From assembly GCA_008015835.1 (NCBI GenBank), contig SSGH01000001.1, positions 1 to 64,000 on the forward strand: 64,000 nt of DNA. The letters are read 5' to 3'. Shown here one piece after another: positions 20,122 to 30,415 of the stretch. Each line of letters opens with the position of its first letter. Within the stretch, counting starts at the first letter, position 1. The translations under genes and the position numbers were made by a program. Below the pieces are notes generated by a model. It did no database searches. It saw nothing but the letters and a program-made list of their open reading frames with translations, and was not told the origin of the DNA. The stretch is from Lysobacter sp. (GTDB lineage: Bacteria > Pseudomonadota > Gammaproteobacteria > Xanthomonadales > Xanthomonadaceae).

Positions 20122-20161
20122 AACGCGACAGATGCTCGCGGGCGAATCGATCGGATGGATC

Positions 20162-20189
20162 TTGTGGGAGGGCCGGAAGGCCCGAATGC
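20162..20189. repeat. Half copy of the inverted-repeat family
   Basis: A single arm starting TTGTGGGAGGGCCGGAAGG lacks its inverted partner, so it is a degenerate or truncated member of the family at 14801 and 20056. Confidence 0.7.
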
Positions 20190-20231
20190 TGTGTGCCAGC
20201 CAGCCTTCGCAGGCCGCGCCTACCGACGCTT

Positions 20232-21578
20232 CTACGCGATGGCTTTACGCAATCGCGCATAGAAAAACCCATCCATGCCGTCGTCGCCCGGCAGACGCTG
20301 ACGCCCGGGGCCATCGACGCGGCCGAAGGTCTCGGGCAGCGGCTCGACCACGGCATCGGGCGTGCGCGCAAGAAACGCGTCGATCTGCCCCGCGTTCTCC
20401 TCGCGCAGAATCGAACAGGTGGCGTAGAGCAACACGCCGCCCGGCGCGAGCGTCGGCCACAGCGCATCGAGCAAACGCGCCTGCGTGGCGACCAGCGCAT
20501 CCAAATCGCTCGGGCGGCGATGCAGCAAAATATCCGGCTGACGACGCACGATGCCGGTCGCCGAGCACGGCGCATCGATCAGCACCGCATCGAACGGTTC
20601 GCCCGTCTGCGATTCCGTGCCCCACCACGCCGGCAAATCCGCGGCGTCGGCCGCATGCAGTGCGACGACGGCCTCGACGCCGGCATCCACGCGCGCCAAG
20701 GTCTCGCGCGTGCGACGCAGACGCCGCGCGTCGATGTCCAATGCGGTCAAGCGCAGCGTCGGTTCGCGTTCCAACAGATGCGCAGCCTTGCCGCCCGGCG
20801 CGGCGCAGGCGTCGAGGACGCGGGCATGCGGCAGGATGATGCTGGGCGCGAGCGCCAGCGCATCCGCCACCGCCTGCGCGGCGCCGTCCTGCACCGAGAC
20901 CGCGCCCGCATCGAAATCGGGCAGATCGCGCACGGCGAGCGAGGCGTCCAAACGAATCGCATCGGGCAGCGCGATCGGCAGCGCCGTCGCCGCATCGAAC
21001 GCGATGCCGACCTCGCGCAGGCGCTGCGCGTAGGCGTCGCGATCGCCGCGACGCCGATTCACCCGCAGCCACAGCGGCGCCGCGACCGCGCTGGCGGCCA
21101 GAATCGCGTCGGCGTCGTTCGGCCAATCGCGCCGCACGCGTTCGCGCAGCCAATCGGGCCAGGTCAGCGCCGGATCGGCCGCAGGCACGCCCTCGCGTTG
21201 CGCGCGACGCAGCAGCGCATTGACCATGCCCGCCTGATGCGGACGGCCCATCGCGCGCGCCGCTTCCACCGTCGCATCCAACGCGGCGTGCGCCGGCAAA
21301 CGCAGGGCTTCCAATTGCGCGAAACCGGCGTACAGCAGCGCGCGCAGCGGGTCGTCGCGTTTGCCGAGCGGCTTGCTCACCCAGGCTTCCAAGGCCGCGG
21401 CGTAGCGCACGCGCTCGCGCAGCACCGCGAAACAGATCGCTTCGACCAAGGCGCGATCGCGCGGGTCGTCGAGCGCCGGCAGCGCGCTGGCGAATTCGGC
21501 TTTGAGCGAACGGCCGCGATGCAGCACGGCATCGAGCACGCGCGCGGCGGCGAGACGGGGCGCGAGACCGTCGCTCAT
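20232..21578 (-). CDS. rsmB: 16S rRNA m5C967 methyltransferase
   Basis: A 448-aa protein with an N-terminal NusB-like helical domain (residues about 5-135) followed by a RsmB/NOP methyltransferase domain. It has the SAM motif [17 protein letters not shown] (about 255-271), DIDARRL, the IDAPCSATG catalytic cysteine motif (about 333-341) and ATCS with the second cysteine (about 383-386). It methylates C967 of 16S rRNA. ATG 21576-21578 overlaps the fmt stop, making fmt-rsmB a coupled operon, the usual order. Confidence 0.96.
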   Translation of the reverse strand: MSDGLAPRLAAARVLDAVLHRGRSLKAEFASALPALDDPRDRALVEAICFAVLRERVRYAAALEAWVSKPLGKRDDPLRALLYAGFAQLEALRLPAHAALDATVEAARAMGRPHQAGMVNALLRRAQREGVPAADPALTWPDWLRERVRRDWPNDADAILAASAVAAPLWLRVNRRRGDRDAYAQRLREVGIAFDAATALPIALPDAIRLDASLAVRDLPDFDAGAVSVQDGAAQAVADALALAPSIILPHARVLDACAAPGGKAAHLLEREPTLRLTALDIDARRLRRTRETLARVDAGVEAVVALHAADAADLPAWWGTESQTGEPFDAVLIDAPCSATGIVRRQPDILLHRRPSDLDALVATQARLLDALWPTLAPGGVLLYATCSILREENAGQIDAFLARTPDAVVEPLPETFGRVDGPGRQRLPGDDGMDGFFYARLRKAIA

Positions 21579-22501
21579 CCGACGCGCAGCTCGCGACGCG
21601 CGTTCACATAATCCGCAGCGGTGATCGCCTTGCCGCCCTCGCGCTGCAGCGTGCGGATTCGCAGCGCGCCCTCGCCGCAGGCGATATCGATGCCGTCGCG
21701 GCTCGCGCCGAGCAACGCGCCGGGCGGCGCGTCGTGCGTCGTATCGAGCGCCACCGCCGCGTGGATGCGCACGCGCTCGCCCGCGAGCTCGGCTTCGGCG
21801 ATCGGCCACGGGTTGAACGCGCGCACTTTGTTCGCGAGCGAGGTCGCGGGTCGCGACCAATCGAGTTTCGCCTCGTGCTTGTCCAGTTTGTGCGCATAGG
21901 TCGCGCCAGCCTCGGGCTGCGGCTGCGGACGCGGACGCATGCCCGCGCGCAGCAAACCCAAGCCGTCGGACAACACCTGCGCGCCGAGCTCGGCCAAACG
22001 ATCGTGCAACTGCCCGCCGGTCTCGTGCGCGCCGATCGGCGTGGATTGCGACAACAGCACCGGGCCGGTATCGAGCCCCTGCTCCATCTGCATCAAACAC
22101 ACGCCGGTGTCGGTATCGCCGGCTTCAATCGCGCGCTGAATCGGCGCCGCCCCGCGCCAACGCGGAAGCAGCGACGCGTGCACGTTCCAACACCCGTACG
22201 TCGGAATTTCCAAAATCTTCGGCGGCAGAATCAACCCGTACGCCACCACGACCATCAAATCCGGCTTCAACGCGCGCAACGCGTCGCGCGAGACCTGTTT
22301 CTTCAACGTCTCCGGCTGCAACACCTCGATCCCGCGCGACAACGCTTCGAGCTTCACCGGCGAAGACGCCAACGCCCGCCCGCGCCCCGCGGGACGATCC
22401 GGCTGCGTGTAGACCGCGACCACCTCGCCGTAACGCGCCGCGGCGCGGAGGCAAGGAACGGCGAAGGTGGGGGTGCCGGCGAAGATGATTTTGAGGGTCA
22501 T
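21575..22501 (-). CDS. fmt: Methionyl-tRNA formyltransferase
   Basis: A 308-aa enzyme formylating initiator Met-t[15 protein letters not shown] is at the N-terminus, the catalytic region has [20 protein letters not shown] (about residues 106-125, Asn-His), [18 protein letters not shown] follows, and the C-terminal anticodon-side domain has [10 protein letters not shown]. It is normally encoded next to def; here def lies about 1.4 kb upstream on the same strand, with an unrelated gene between. The start ATG overlaps the stop of that inserted gene. Confidence 0.97.
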   Translation of the reverse strand: MTLKIIFAGTPTFAVPCLRAAARYGEVVAVYTQPDRPAGRGRALASSPVKLEALSRGIEVLQPETLKKQVSRDALRALKPDLMVVVAYGLILPPKILEIPTYGCWNVHASLLPRWRGAAPIQRAIEAGDTDTGVCLMQMEQGLDTGPVLLSQSTPIGAHETGGQLHDRLAELGAQVLSDGLGLLRAGMRPRPQPQPEAGATYAHKLDKHEAKLDWSRPATSLANKVRAFNPWPIAEAELAGERVRIHAAVALDTTHDAPPGALLGASRDGIDIACGEGALRIRTLQREGGKAITAADYVNARRELRVG

Positions 22502-23202
22502 AGAGAGTCCGGGAAGGAGTTAAGGCTCTTTCTATTCACGAATTTTCCGGACGGCATTGTTCCATCATCAACAAAAACAAATGACTCTGTTGCTCGTAGA
22601 CCGTTTCCGTATTCGAAGTCAATGGTAAGCAAAAATTCTGCACTTTCGAGACCCAATATTTCTCGCATTTTTGGGCGAAGAACATCTTCAAAATAGACGT
22701 CATAACTCCCTTCTTTTGCAAGGAAAGAATATGGCTGCTTTACGTCTTTGTCCGCCCAGAATTTTCCACTAACCAGCAAGTTAGTTGCAGGCCCACCGGA
22801 GTTATAAATGTTAGCTATCAAAGAAGTGGCTTCCCATCGTAAATTCTTTACGGAAAATACAGGTTTGGTCAAATCCTGCATTGCCCGTGCCTGTGCACTG
22901 GTCGCGATCGCAATTTCGTTTTGATGTGCTACAGAACTCTTCAGTTCTTCCAGTTGCGCACGAAGAGATTCCTCTTGAAGTAACAAAGCGCGGGTGTTTT
23001 GCCTGAGCTCAATCCCCTGCTGAAAAAACCCGAGAATCAACCAAAGAATCGCCAAAGGTCCGAACATCCCAGCAAGCAAGTCGCCGATCTCGTTCGGCGG
23101 CATCAGCAAAATTTCGGTCAGCCGCCCATCGAAGATAAACCCAAGAATACCGAGATAGACGACAGTAATCGCGATACCCAAGATCGAAAGCGTGCGACTC
23201 AT
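22498..23202 (-). CDS. Low-G+C two-TM coiled-coil membrane protein of unknown function
   Basis: A 234-aa protein with two hydrophobic segments (about residues 5-25 and 45-62) separated by a short [14 protein letters not shown] loop. A charged, probably coiled-coil stretch follows ([20 protein letters not shown], about 66-85), then a beta-rich soluble domain from about 110. The base composition is clearly more A+T-rich than its neighbours, suggesting recent transfer. It sits between def and fmt and its stop overlaps the fmt ATG, so it could change fmt translation. The PPNEIGD-type membrane protein family is, as far as I recall, widespread but uncharacterised. Confidence 0.8.
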   Translation of the reverse strand: MSRTLSILGIAITVVYLGILGFIFDGRLTEILLMPPNEIGDLLAGMFGPLAILWLILGFFQQGIELRQNTRALLLQEESLRAQLEELKSSVAHQNEIAIATSAQARAMQDLTKPVFSVKNLRWEATSLIANIYNSGGPATNLLVSGKFWADKDVKQPYSFLAKEGSYDVYFEDVLRPKMREILGLESAEFLLTIDFEYGNGLRATESFVFVDDGTMPSGKFVNRKSLNSFPDSL

Positions 23203-23280
23203 CCTTAAATCCCCCTGCGCGAGTATCGAGCGAACACCTAGAACTTACCTCAAAGCCGAAGCACCCATCCTTTTTCAACC

Positions 23281-23356
23281 GTCATCCCGGCGAACGCCGG
23301 GATCCAGTTTTAGAAAACAGAACGAAACGCTGGATTCCGGCGTTCGCCGGAACGAC
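23281..23356. repeat. REP-like inverted repeat
   Basis: Arms 23281-23307 and 23330-23356 (GTCATCCCGGCGAACGCCGG... and its near-complement) form a stem with one mismatched step and a 22-nt loop. A related divergent copy lies at 57738-57812. Confidence 0.8.
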
Positions 23357-23504
23357 GATCCAATCGATCCATTTCCCCGCCGATGTTGAGATGAATTCTG
23401 AGCGTTCCCTCGCCTAGATCATCCAACCACCGCACTCATTGCTGTTGACCTTAAACCGCCTCAACAAAACCAGACCCATCGGGCGGCAGACAGGAGGTCC
23501 GCCG

Positions 23505-23627
23505 TTTTTCGATTCGCCATGGACGGCGAATCGAAAAATCCCGATAGCAAGTCCGCGCCAAGAGTGCTGTGTCGGGGAAGGCGCTTTCTTTTGCCTACTT
23601 TTCTTTCGCGCCAGCAAAGAAAAGTAG
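23505..23627. repeat. Two strong hairpins in non-coding insert
   Basis: The first has perfect 14-bp arms (23505-23518 and 23525-23538) with a 6-nt loop. The second has perfect 13-bp arms (23593-23605 and 23615-23627) with a 9-nt loop. Both lie in the gene-free stretch between the low-G+C gene and def. Frames across this region give only lysine/arginine-rich repeats seen as spurious predictions in related genomes. Confidence 0.7.
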
Positions 23628-23703
23628 GTCGCGCGTTAGCGCGAAAGCTCTTGATGTTCGTTCCACAAAGCGGATTCGCCGTCACGCAAATCTTAAACAG
23701 TTC

Positions 23704-23892
23704 AGCGGAGCTTCGCTCCGCTCTACAGAAGCGATGGCGGCGAAAAAAACGGGATAGTGCAGGTTCGGAAGCGGAGGAGCCGAGCAGCGGAGCTTCGCTC
23801 CGCTCTACGGTGTTCGGCGTCGGGCGGGCGGTGGGCCAGGGGCCCACCCTACGGGTACTCGGGGCGGGCGGTGCGCCAAGGCGCACCCTATG
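23704..23892. repeat. Direct and inverted repeat cluster upstream of def stop
   Basis: A 23-bp unit that itself contains a palindrome (AGCGGAGCTTCGCTCCGCT) is repeated exactly at 23704-23726 and 23786-23808. It is followed by two similar units starting GGGCGGGCGGTG (about 23822 and 23862), each with its own GTGGGCC/GGCCCAC- or GTGCGCC/GGCGCAC-type hairpin. No gene is seen in 23203-23926. Confidence 0.7.
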
Positions 23893-23926
23893 CGCACACC
23901 ATTCGCGCCTATCGCGCATGCGACGG

Positions 23927-24442
23927 CTACGCGGCGCTGTTGCGTCGCGCCTTCTCCAACTTCTTGCGCACCATCTCGCGCTTGAGCGCGGACAGATAAT
24001 CGACGAACAGCTTGCCTTCCAGATGATCCATCTCGTGCTGGATGCAGATCGCCAGCAGCCCGTCGGCCTTCATCTCGAACGGCTGGCCGTCGCGGCCGTA
24101 GGCCTTCACGGCGATGCTGTTGGCGCGGGTGACGTCGGCGAAGATGCCCGGGACCGAGAGACAGCCCTCCTGGTACACCTGATGGCCGTCGGCGTCGACG
24201 ATCTCCGGGTTGATGAACACCAGCGGTTGGTTCTTTTCCTCGCTGATGTCGATGACCATGAACCGGCGGTGGTCGTCGACCTGGCTGGCGGCCAGCCCGA
24301 TGCCCGGGGCCTCGTACATCGTGTGGAACATATCGTCCAGGCGGGCCTGGAAGTCCGGGTCGGCGATGCGGGCCGGATCGACCGGCTGGGCCTTGGTCCG
24401 AAGCCGGGGATCGGGGAATTCGAGAATCGTGAGCAGCGTCAT
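23927..24442 (-). CDS. def: Peptide deformylase
   Basis: A 171-aa metalloenzyme removing the N-formyl group from new proteins. All three motifs are present: GIGLAASQ (about residues 47-54), EGCLSVPG with the metal-binding Cys (about 92-99) and QHEMDHL with the two metal His and catalytic Glu (about 135-141). ATG 24440-24442 gives the usual [15 protein letters not shown] start; the longer frame to 24508 is not supported. It is divergent from the LysM gene, and its usual partner fmt is displaced downstream. Confidence 0.97.
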   Translation of the reverse strand: MTLLTILEFPDPRLRTKAQPVDPARIADPDFQARLDDMFHTMYEAPGIGLAASQVDDHRRFMVIDISEEKNQPLVFINPEIVDADGHQVYQEGCLSVPGIFADVTRANSIAVKAYGRDGQPFEMKADGLLAICIQHEMDHLEGKLFVDYLSALKREMVRKKLEKARRNSAA

Positions 24443-24501
24443 GTTTGCGGCTTCGGGGGCGGGTACGGGTCGCGGAACGGGGCATTGTAGCGCCTCCGGA
24501 C

Positions 24502-24532
24502 TTGCCAAGAGCCGGGTTTTGTGGGCTATAGT
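24502..24532 (+). promoter_or_regulatory. Putative promoter of the LysM gene
   Basis: TTGCCA (24502-24507) and TATAGT (24527-24532) are separated by 19 bases, about 40 bases before the LysM start. The -10 is good; the spacing is long. Confidence 0.5.
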
Positions 24533-24573
24533 GCGGGCGTTGTGTTGGGGAAATTCCCAAGGGGAGCAAGTAG

Positions 24574-25740
24574 ATGGCCAGCATCCTTAAGCGCTTTTCT
24601 CATGGGCTGCGCGTCGCGTCCGTCGTCGCGTTGCTGACGGCGGGCACGTACGTCGTCGCCCAGGAGTACCGGGGCGACCACCCCGACACCTACGTGGTGA
24701 AGCGCGGCGACACCCTGTGGGACATCGCCGGCAAGTTCCTGCGCCGCCCGTGGCTGTGGCCGGAAATCTGGCAAGCCAACCCGCAAATCAAGAACCCGCA
24801 TTTGATCTACCCGGGCGATGTGATCAGCTTGGCCTATCTCGATCGCGTCGGCATCGGCGTGACGCCCGGCCCGCGCACCGACGCGCCGATCGGCGCGGTG
24901 TCCCTGGCGGAAATCGAGCCGTATCTGAAAGACCTGCGCGTGGTGGACCGCTTCAAGGATCTGCCCTACATCGTGGGCATCGAAGAGGACTACACCCGCG
25001 GCACCGCCGGGCAGAAGGTCTACGTGAAGGGCCTGGACGGCGCGCAGGTCGGCCAGCGCTACGCCGTGCTGCGCCCGAGCAACGACTACCGCCGCATCAA
25101 AGAGCGCAACTACAGCGACATGCCGCTGAAGAACGACCTGGATTACCGCGGTTACGGCATTCGCGGCTTCGGCAACCCGTGGAGCGAAGCGGCCAGCGCC
25201 GATCGCGGCGAGTCGCTGGGCTACGAGCTGCTGCGCGTGAACGCCGGCAACTTAATCAAACTGGCGGAAGGCGACGTCGAAGCCTCGACCATTCTGCTCG
25301 ACGACCCCAACACCGAAGCGCGCGTCGGCGACCGTTTGGTGCCGGCCGACGTGCAGACCTACGACCTGCAGTTCTTCCCGCATCCGCCGAAGCAGGCGCT
25401 CGACGCCGACAAGGCCCGCGTGATCGCGGTGGCCAGTTCGGAGCTGAGCGCCGGCACCCACGAAGTGGTCGCGATTTCCGCCGGCAGCGCCGACGGCATC
25501 GACAACGGCACCGTGGTCTCGCTGTGGCGCCAGGGCAGCAACGAAGTCGACCGCGTGGCCTACGGCACGCATCGCGGCGAAGAGACCGTCGGCCACGGCG
25601 CGCGTACGCGTCTGCCCGACGAGTACGCCTCGCACGCGATGGTGTTCCGCACCTTCGACAAGGTCAGCTACGCGCTGGTGATGGAAAGCGTGAAACCGAC
25701 CATGATCGGCTACCGCGCGAAGCATCCCGATACGAAGTAA
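24574..25740 (+). CDS. Exported LysM-domain protein
   Basis: A 388-aa protein. The signal peptide (about residues 1-29, [18 protein letters not shown]) is followed by a LysM domain (about 37-90, with [17 protein letters not shown] and [20 protein letters not shown]), which binds peptidoglycan. The remaining 300 residues form the conserved extension found in this LysM family next to def/dprA in gammaproteobacteria. GGGGAGCAAG precedes the ATG. The gene order def / LysM / dprA / smg / topA is conserved in related genomes as far as I know. A role in cell-wall binding is likely; the exact function is unknown. Confidence 0.93.
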   Translation: MASILKRFSHGLRVASVVALLTAGTYVVAQEYRGDHPDTYVVKRGDTLWDIAGKFLRRPWLWPEIWQANPQIKNPHLIYPGDVISLAYLDRVGIGVTPGPRTDAPIGAVSLAEIEPYLKDLRVVDRFKDLPYIVGIEEDYTRGTAGQKVYVKGLDGAQVGQRYAVLRPSNDYRRIKERNYSDMPLKNDLDYRGYGIRGFGNPWSEAASADRGESLGYELLRVNAGNLIKLAEGDVEASTILLDDPNTEARVGDRLVPADVQTYDLQFFPHPPKQALDADKARVIAVASSELSAGTHEVVAISAGSADGIDNGTVVSLWRQGSNEVDRVAYGTHRGEETVGHGARTRLPDEYASHAMVFRTFDKVSYALVMESVKPTMIGYRAKHPDTK

Positions 25741-25850
25741 GCCCGGGGGAACGTCGCGAACGGCCTTCTACGGTGTTTCGGACTTTTCCTACAGCGATTC
25801 GCGGCGGCGCCTGAGGGCGCCGTCGTCGCGTTCGGCCTACGGTGTCGGGC

Positions 25851-27116
25851 ATGGACACGCCCGCTTCCGAACCCGCTTCCGAATCCGCATCCCCGCCCGA
25901 ACCGGCGCCGATCCGGAGCATATCGATCGAAACCGGCGCGCCCGCCGACGCGGCCGCGACCGACGCCCTGTTGCGGCTGGTGCTCTGCGGCGGCGCCGCC
26001 GCGCCGCGTCGCGCCCTGTTGCTGGCCTGCGGCGGCCCGGCCGCCGCGCTCGACGCCGGCCCCGCGCAATGGCGCGCATGCGGCCTGGATCCGCTGCAGA
26101 TCCACGGCCTGCGCCACGACGACGCGCTGCCGGCACTCGATCGCGGCCGCGAGTGGCTGTGCGCGCCCGGGCATCGCCTGATCGGCTGGCACGACCCCGA
26201 TTACCCCGCCCTGCTACGCCGGATCGCCGCGCCGCCGTTGGCGCTGTTCGTGGCCGGCGAGCCCGGGCTGCTGTGGCATCCGGGCGTGGCCGTCGTCGGC
26301 AGCCGCAACCCCAGCGCGGGCGGCCGCGACAACGCGCATCGCTTCGCCGCGGAGATCGCACGCTCGGGGCTGTCGGTGGTCAGCGGCCTGGCCGCCGGTG
26401 TGGACCGCGCCGCGCACGAGGCCGCGCTGGACGCGGGCGGGCTGACGGTCGCCGTGCTCGGCACCGGCCCGGACGTGCCGTATCCGAAGACCCACGGGCC
26501 GCTGCTGGCGCGCATCGCCGCCCACGGCGCGGTGGTGAGCGAGCATCCGCCGGGCACCGAGGCCCTGCGCGAACATTTCCCCAGCCGCAACCGGATCATC
26601 GCCGGCCTCGCGCTCGGCACGCTGGTGGTCGAAGCCGCCCTGCGCTCGGGGGCGCTCATCACCGCGCGGCTGGCCGCCGAAGCGGGGCGCGAGGTGTTCG
26701 CGATCCCCGGTTCGATCCACAACCCGACGGCCCGCGGCTGCCATCGGCTGATCCGCGACGGCGCGGCGCTGATCGAATCCGCGGACGAAGCCATCGCCGC
26801 GCTCGGCCCCTGGGCCGCGACGCTGGGCGAGCACTTGCGCCGACATCCGGCCGGCCCCATCTCGGCGGCGTCGCACTCCGCGGGGCCCAACGATTCGCAT
26901 CCGGACGTCGGCGCCGCGAGCTTCGCCGTCCCGTCTCCGGACGATCCCGCCTACCACAGGTTGTGGCAAGCGCTGGGCCACGACCCCACCGATATGGATC
27001 GGCTGACGGAGCGCACCGGATTGACGCCCGCCACGCTGTCCTCCATGCTGCTCGTGATGGAGCTGCAGGGACGCGTCGCCGCCGATCACGGCCGCTATAG
27101 CCGTCGTTCGAGGTGA
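25851..27116 (+). CDS. dprA: DNA-processing protein DprA
   Basis: A 421-aa protein that loads RecA on incoming single-stranded DNA during transformation. The Rossmann-like DNA-binding core has [17 protein letters not shown] (about residues 145-161), [39 protein letters not shown] and [18 protein letters not shown]. The C-terminal winged-helix ([20 protein letters not shown]) is kept, and a short N-terminal region precedes the core. Start ATG 25851 is preferred over GTG 25842; neither has a strong ribosome site. It is followed after about 75 bases by smg. Confidence 0.95.
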   Translation: MDTPASEPASESASPPEPAPIRSISIETGAPADAAATDALLRLVLCGGAAAPRRALLLACGGPAAALDAGPAQWRACGLDPLQIHGLRHDDALPALDRGREWLCAPGHRLIGWHDPDYPALLRRIAAPPLALFVAGEPGLLWHPGVAVVGSRNPSAGGRDNAHRFAAEIARSGLSVVSGLAAGVDRAAHEAALDAGGLTVAVLGTGPDVPYPKTHGPLLARIAAHGAVVSEHPPGTEALREHFPSRNRIIAGLALGTLVVEAALRSGALITARLAAEAGREVFAIPGSIHNPTARGCHRLIRDGAALIESADEAIAALGPWAATLGEHLRRHPAGPISAASHSAGPNDSHPDVGAASFAVPSPDDPAYHRLWQALGHDPTDMDRLTERTGLTPATLSSMLLVMELQGRVAADHGRYSRRSR

Positions 27117-27190
27117 TCGCGGGAGTCTTCGGTCACGAGTCTTCACGCCACCGCCTCATCTCACCGCGCTTCCGGCGCAAGTCAGGGGAC

Positions 27191-27664
27191 ATGAAAGAAA
27201 GCATCCTCGACGTTCTGCTCTATCTGTTCGAACACTACATCGCCGACGATTCGGACTTGGCGCGGGATCGCGATTCGCTGCAGAACAGTCTGCTGCAGGC
27301 GGGCTTCAGCCCGTCGGAAATCAACAAAGCCTTCGATTGGCTGGACGGCTTGGCCGCGCGCCGCCCCGGCCCCGCCGCACCGCGCGCGAACGGCCCCACC
27401 CGCATCTATTTCGGTCCCGAGTTGGACAAGCTCGACGTCGAATGCCGCGGGTTCCTGATGTTCCTCGAACAACACGGCATCCTCGACGCGGACCAACGCG
27501 AACTGGTGCTCGACCGCGCGATGGCCTTGGATCAGGACGAGCTGGATCTCGACGACCTGAAGTGGGTCGTGCTGATGGTGTTGTTCAACCAACCGGGCTC
27601 GGAAGCCGCTTACGCCTGGATGGAAACGCAGATGTTCGAGGACGACGACGAGTACGTGCACTGA
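27191..27664 (+). CDS. smg: Smg protein (DUF494)
   Basis: A 157-aa cytosolic protein of unknown biochemical role, conserved next to dprA and topA in many proteobacteria. [20 protein letters not shown] at the start, [18 protein letters not shown] (about residues 37-54) and a C-terminal [18 protein letters not shown] segment are characteristic. ATG 27191 is chosen over an upstream frame to 27113 because it gives the family N-terminus. Confidence 0.93.
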   Translation: MKESILDVLLYLFEHYIADDSDLARDRDSLQNSLLQAGFSPSEINKAFDWLDGLAARRPGPAAPRANGPTRIYFGPELDKLDVECRGFLMFLEQHGILDADQRELVLDRAMALDQDELDLDDLKWVVLMVLFNQPGSEAAYAWMETQMFEDDDEYVH

Positions 27665-27933
27665 CCGCAGCGTCAACGCCGTGGCCGAACCGCGGCTCGG
27701 CGCGCATCCGAAGCCCGCATCGCCATTCGAACCCCCGTCGTCGCGCCGCGACGTGCGCCGATCGGCGAATGGCCGCCTTCGATACCGGGAAATCCGAACA
27801 CCGCGCGCCCATGGGCGCGAGAGTTTGCTAGCCTGCGCGCACTGTCGGCGCTGCGCCGGCGGCGGGCGGAGACGCGGCTCCGCATGACGCGCGCCGCCCG
27901 TTACGCTCGGGCCCGCGTCGGAAGGGGGTCACG

Positions 27934-28788
27934 ATGCAAATTTGGTACTACCACAGCCCGGGACAAGGACGCATCGGCCCGCTGAGCGTCGAAGAGCTTC
28001 AGCAGCATTACCGCGAGCGCCGCATGGCGCTGGACACGCTGGTCTGGCGCGAAGGCATGCGCGAATGGCAGCCGGCCGACCGTTTGATCGACGAGCTGGG
28101 CCTGATCGGGATCAAACCCGATGCCGGCGCGCCGCCGCCGCTGCCGCAGGGCCAGCCGCTGAGCATCGTCGAAGTGGAAGACGATCGCTTCGTGCGCAAC
28201 GACGCCAAGAGCGGCACGCCGTGGCCGAACGCGCCGCAGCAGGCCGCACCCGCGAAATCGGGGATGTCGGGCTGTTTGATCGCGGCGATCGCGATCGGCG
28301 TAGTCGGCTTCGTGCTGATGGCGATTCTGGCCGCGATCGCGCTGCCGGCGTACAAGGATTACGTCGATCGCGCGAAGAAAGCGCAGCAAGCCGCGACGGA
28401 CGCGGCCGCGAATCGCGCCCCGACCATCGGCCCGCCCGAACCGCAGAGCGCGTACGGCGCGCAGCAGCTCGCCGAGGACGACGCCCGCGTGCGCGCGCTG
28501 CTGGCCGAGGGCATGGGCGCCTCGACGCTGCAGCAGGGCCAATGCCCGCAGGAGTTCGAGTTCGAATCGGCGATGGTGCGCAGACCGGAATTGAGCGGTC
28601 GGTTCGAGCTGACGCTGTTCTCGGCCGACCCCTATCGCTGCGCGTACGCGGTGCGGTTCGGGCCGCAGGGCAGCGAATGGGCCAACGCGACGGCGATGTA
28701 CGTGGCGCAGGGCGAACGCGGCGATATTTCGGTGTCCTGCCGCTCCAACACCACGAACCCGATGCTCAAACCGCCGGGCTGCAACTGA
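27934..28788 (+). CDS. GYF_2 domain / pilin-like membrane protein
   Basis: A 284-aa protein. Residues 1-55 form a GYF_2 (DUF4339) domain (WYYHSPGQGRIGPLSVEEL ... DTLVWREGMREWQPA), which binds proline-rich peptides. A linker (about 60-108) is followed by one hydrophobic segment (about 110-138) ending AILAAIALPAYKDYV, which looks like the C-terminal half of a type IV pilin helix. The preceding part lacks the prepilin peptidase site and glutamate. A cysteine-containing soluble domain follows (about 185-284). First of three related genes; expected in the inner membrane with the GYF domain cytosolic. Confidence 0.82.
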   Translation: MQIWYYHSPGQGRIGPLSVEELQQHYRERRMALDTLVWREGMREWQPADRLIDELGLIGIKPDAGAPPPLPQGQPLSIVEVEDDRFVRNDAKSGTPWPNAPQQAAPAKSGMSGCLIAAIAIGVVGFVLMAILAAIALPAYKDYVDRAKKAQQAATDAAANRAPTIGPPEPQSAYGAQQLAEDDARVRALLAEGMGASTLQQGQCPQEFEFESAMVRRPELSGRFELTLFSADPYRCAYAVRFGPQGSEWANATAMYVAQGERGDISVSCRSNTTNPMLKPPGCN

Positions 28789-28828
28789 GCCCGCCCATCG
28801 CTTCGCCGCACGAGACCCTCACGCCCGC

Positions 28829-29332
28829 ATGAGCGCTCCGCCTCCTCTTCCCCACGCCGCGCCGCCCAAGCGCGGCCTTTCGGGTTGCGCGTTGATCGCC
28901 GTGATCCTGGCCGGCGTCGGCGTCGTCTCGATTCCGGTCATCGGCATTCTGGCGGCGATCGCGATTCCGCAGTATCAGGATTACGTGGTGCGCAGCCGAG
29001 TCGCGCAGGGTCTCGTCGCGGCGCAGGATCTGCAGCGCACGATGGACCGCTATCGCGCCGAACACGGCGCTTGCCCCGATGCGCAGGCGCTGGGCATGAC
29101 CAACGGCGCGACGGTGCGGTTATCGCCGAGCGGCAAAGGCGAGGCCGCATTCGTGCTGGACGCGGCAACGCCGGGCTCGCCCGACGCCACAGCCTGCGGC
29201 TTCGAGATGCGCTTCGCCGACGTGTCGCCCGCCGCCGACGGCAAGACCCTCCGCTTCGTCTCCGACGCGCAGACGTGGGACTGCCGCGGCGGAACGCTCG
29301 ACATCCGCTATCGCCCCGCACCCTGCCGGTGA
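28829..29332 (+). CDS. Pilin-like single-pass protein
   Basis: A 167-aa protein with a proline-rich N-terminus (MSAPPPLPHAAPPKRGLSGC), then a hydrophobic segment (about residues 20-45) ending IGILAAIAIPQYQDYVVRSR, a near match to the type IV pilin helix. The usual Gly/Phe cleavage motif and Glu5 are absent. The C-terminal globular part has paired cysteines, as minor pilins do. Its proline-rich head could be the ligand for the neighbouring GYF domains (inference). Lies 40 bases after the previous gene. Confidence 0.75.
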   Translation: MSAPPPLPHAAPPKRGLSGCALIAVILAGVGVVSIPVIGILAAIAIPQYQDYVVRSRVAQGLVAAQDLQRTMDRYRAEHGACPDAQALGMTNGATVRLSPSGKGEAAFVLDAATPGSPDATACGFEMRFADVSPAADGKTLRFVSDAQTWDCRGGTLDIRYRPAPCR

Positions 29333-29364
29333 CGGCACTTCATTAGGCTCGAAGGAATCCTCGA

Positions 29365-30306
29365 ATGACGCAGTGGTACTACAGCAACGCGCAGCGCGAA
29401 CGGCTCGGCCCGGTCAGCGCCGACGACCTCACCCAATTGCACCGCAACGGCCAGCTCGGTGCCGACACCCTGGTGTGGCGCGAGGGCTACGCCGATTGGA
29501 AACCGTGGCGCGAAGCGATCGACGAGGTGCTGCCGCGCGCCGCGGCGGCCTCGCCTTTCGAAGCCGCGCCCACCGCGACGCCGGCCAACGCGTTCGCCAC
29601 CGCCGGCCCGGACGCGCCGGCCGACGCCGACGCGAATCCTTATCGCATGGCCGAACCGGTCTCGCCCTACGCGCCGCCGAAGGCGCAGGTGGCCGAGAGC
29701 GACGGTTTCGTGAGCGGCGGCCGCGTGGTCTACGCCGGCTTCTGGAAGCGCGCCGCGGCGTCGTTCATCGACAGCTTCGTAGTCGGCATCGTCGCCGGCA
29801 TGGTCGGCATGGTCTTCGGGCTGATGATGGTGGCGATGATGGGCTCCGGCGGCTTCGACGAAGGCCTGGCCGTGGTGCTGCAGATCCTCAATCAACTGGT
29901 CGCGCTGGGCCTGGGCGCGACGTATTTCGGGTGGATGCACTCCTCCAGCATGCAGGCGAGCGTCGGCAAGCTGGCGGTCGGCATCAAAGTCGTCCGCGGC
30001 GACGGTTCGCGCATCTCGTTCGCCCGCGGTTTCGGCCGCTATTTCGCCTACATGCTCAGTACGCTGACGATCGGCATCGGCTTGATCATGGCCGGCTTCA
30101 CCGAGCGCAAACGCGCGCTGCACGACATGATTTGCGACACCCTGGTCGTCGACAAATACGCCTACACCTCGCAAAACGAGCTGCAGCGCGATGAGCTGGG
30201 CGTCGTCGCCATCGTGGTGCTGTGCCTGTGGGGCTTGTTGATGCTGGGCTTGATCGCGATGGTGGCGGCCGTCGGCTTCGCGTTCATGGGCAGCGGCGTG
30301 CGCTGA
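29365..30306 (+). CDS. GYF_2 / RDD family membrane protein
   Basis: A 313-aa protein. The N-terminal GYF_2 domain (residues 1-55, QWYYSNAQRERLGPVSADDL ... WREGYADWKPW) is paralogous to that of the gene at 27934. An Ala/Pro-rich linker is followed by an RDD domain (about 127-270, FWKRAAASFIDSFVVGI ... SVGKLAVGIKVV ... RALHDMICDTLVV) with three or more membrane helices, then a C-terminal helix. RDD proteins are often predicted transporters or membrane organisers. Probably functions with the two preceding genes. Confidence 0.85.
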   Translation: MTQWYYSNAQRERLGPVSADDLTQLHRNGQLGADTLVWREGYADWKPWREAIDEVLPRAAAASPFEAAPTATPANAFATAGPDAPADADANPYRMAEPVSPYAPPKAQVAESDGFVSGGRVVYAGFWKRAAASFIDSFVVGIVAGMVGMVFGLMMVAMMGSGGFDEGLAVVLQILNQLVALGLGATYFGWMHSSSMQASVGKLAVGIKVVRGDGSRISFARGFGRYFAYMLSTLTIGIGLIMAGFTERKRALHDMICDTLVVDKYAYTSQNELQRDELGVVAIVVLCLWGLLMLGLIAMVAAVGFAFMGSGVR

Positions 30307-30415
30307 GCGCACCGGAGACGCACATCGACGGGCGGGCCGATTCGCGAGTCGAATCGATCCGCATTCGAATCGATCCGCGCGCTCCGCTTCGTCCGATTTT
30401 TTTGGAGCAATCGCC

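Noticed and set aside
19173-21611. 812-codon plus-strand open frame across GT39 and rsmB
   Set aside because: It spans two clear minus-strand genes and the REP-like repeats; its Arg/Gln/Ala-rich translation has no domain.
23519-24490. 323-codon plus-strand frame over the repeats and def
   Set aside because: Built from the repeat block plus the antisense of def; similar spurious frames are common in xanthomonads.
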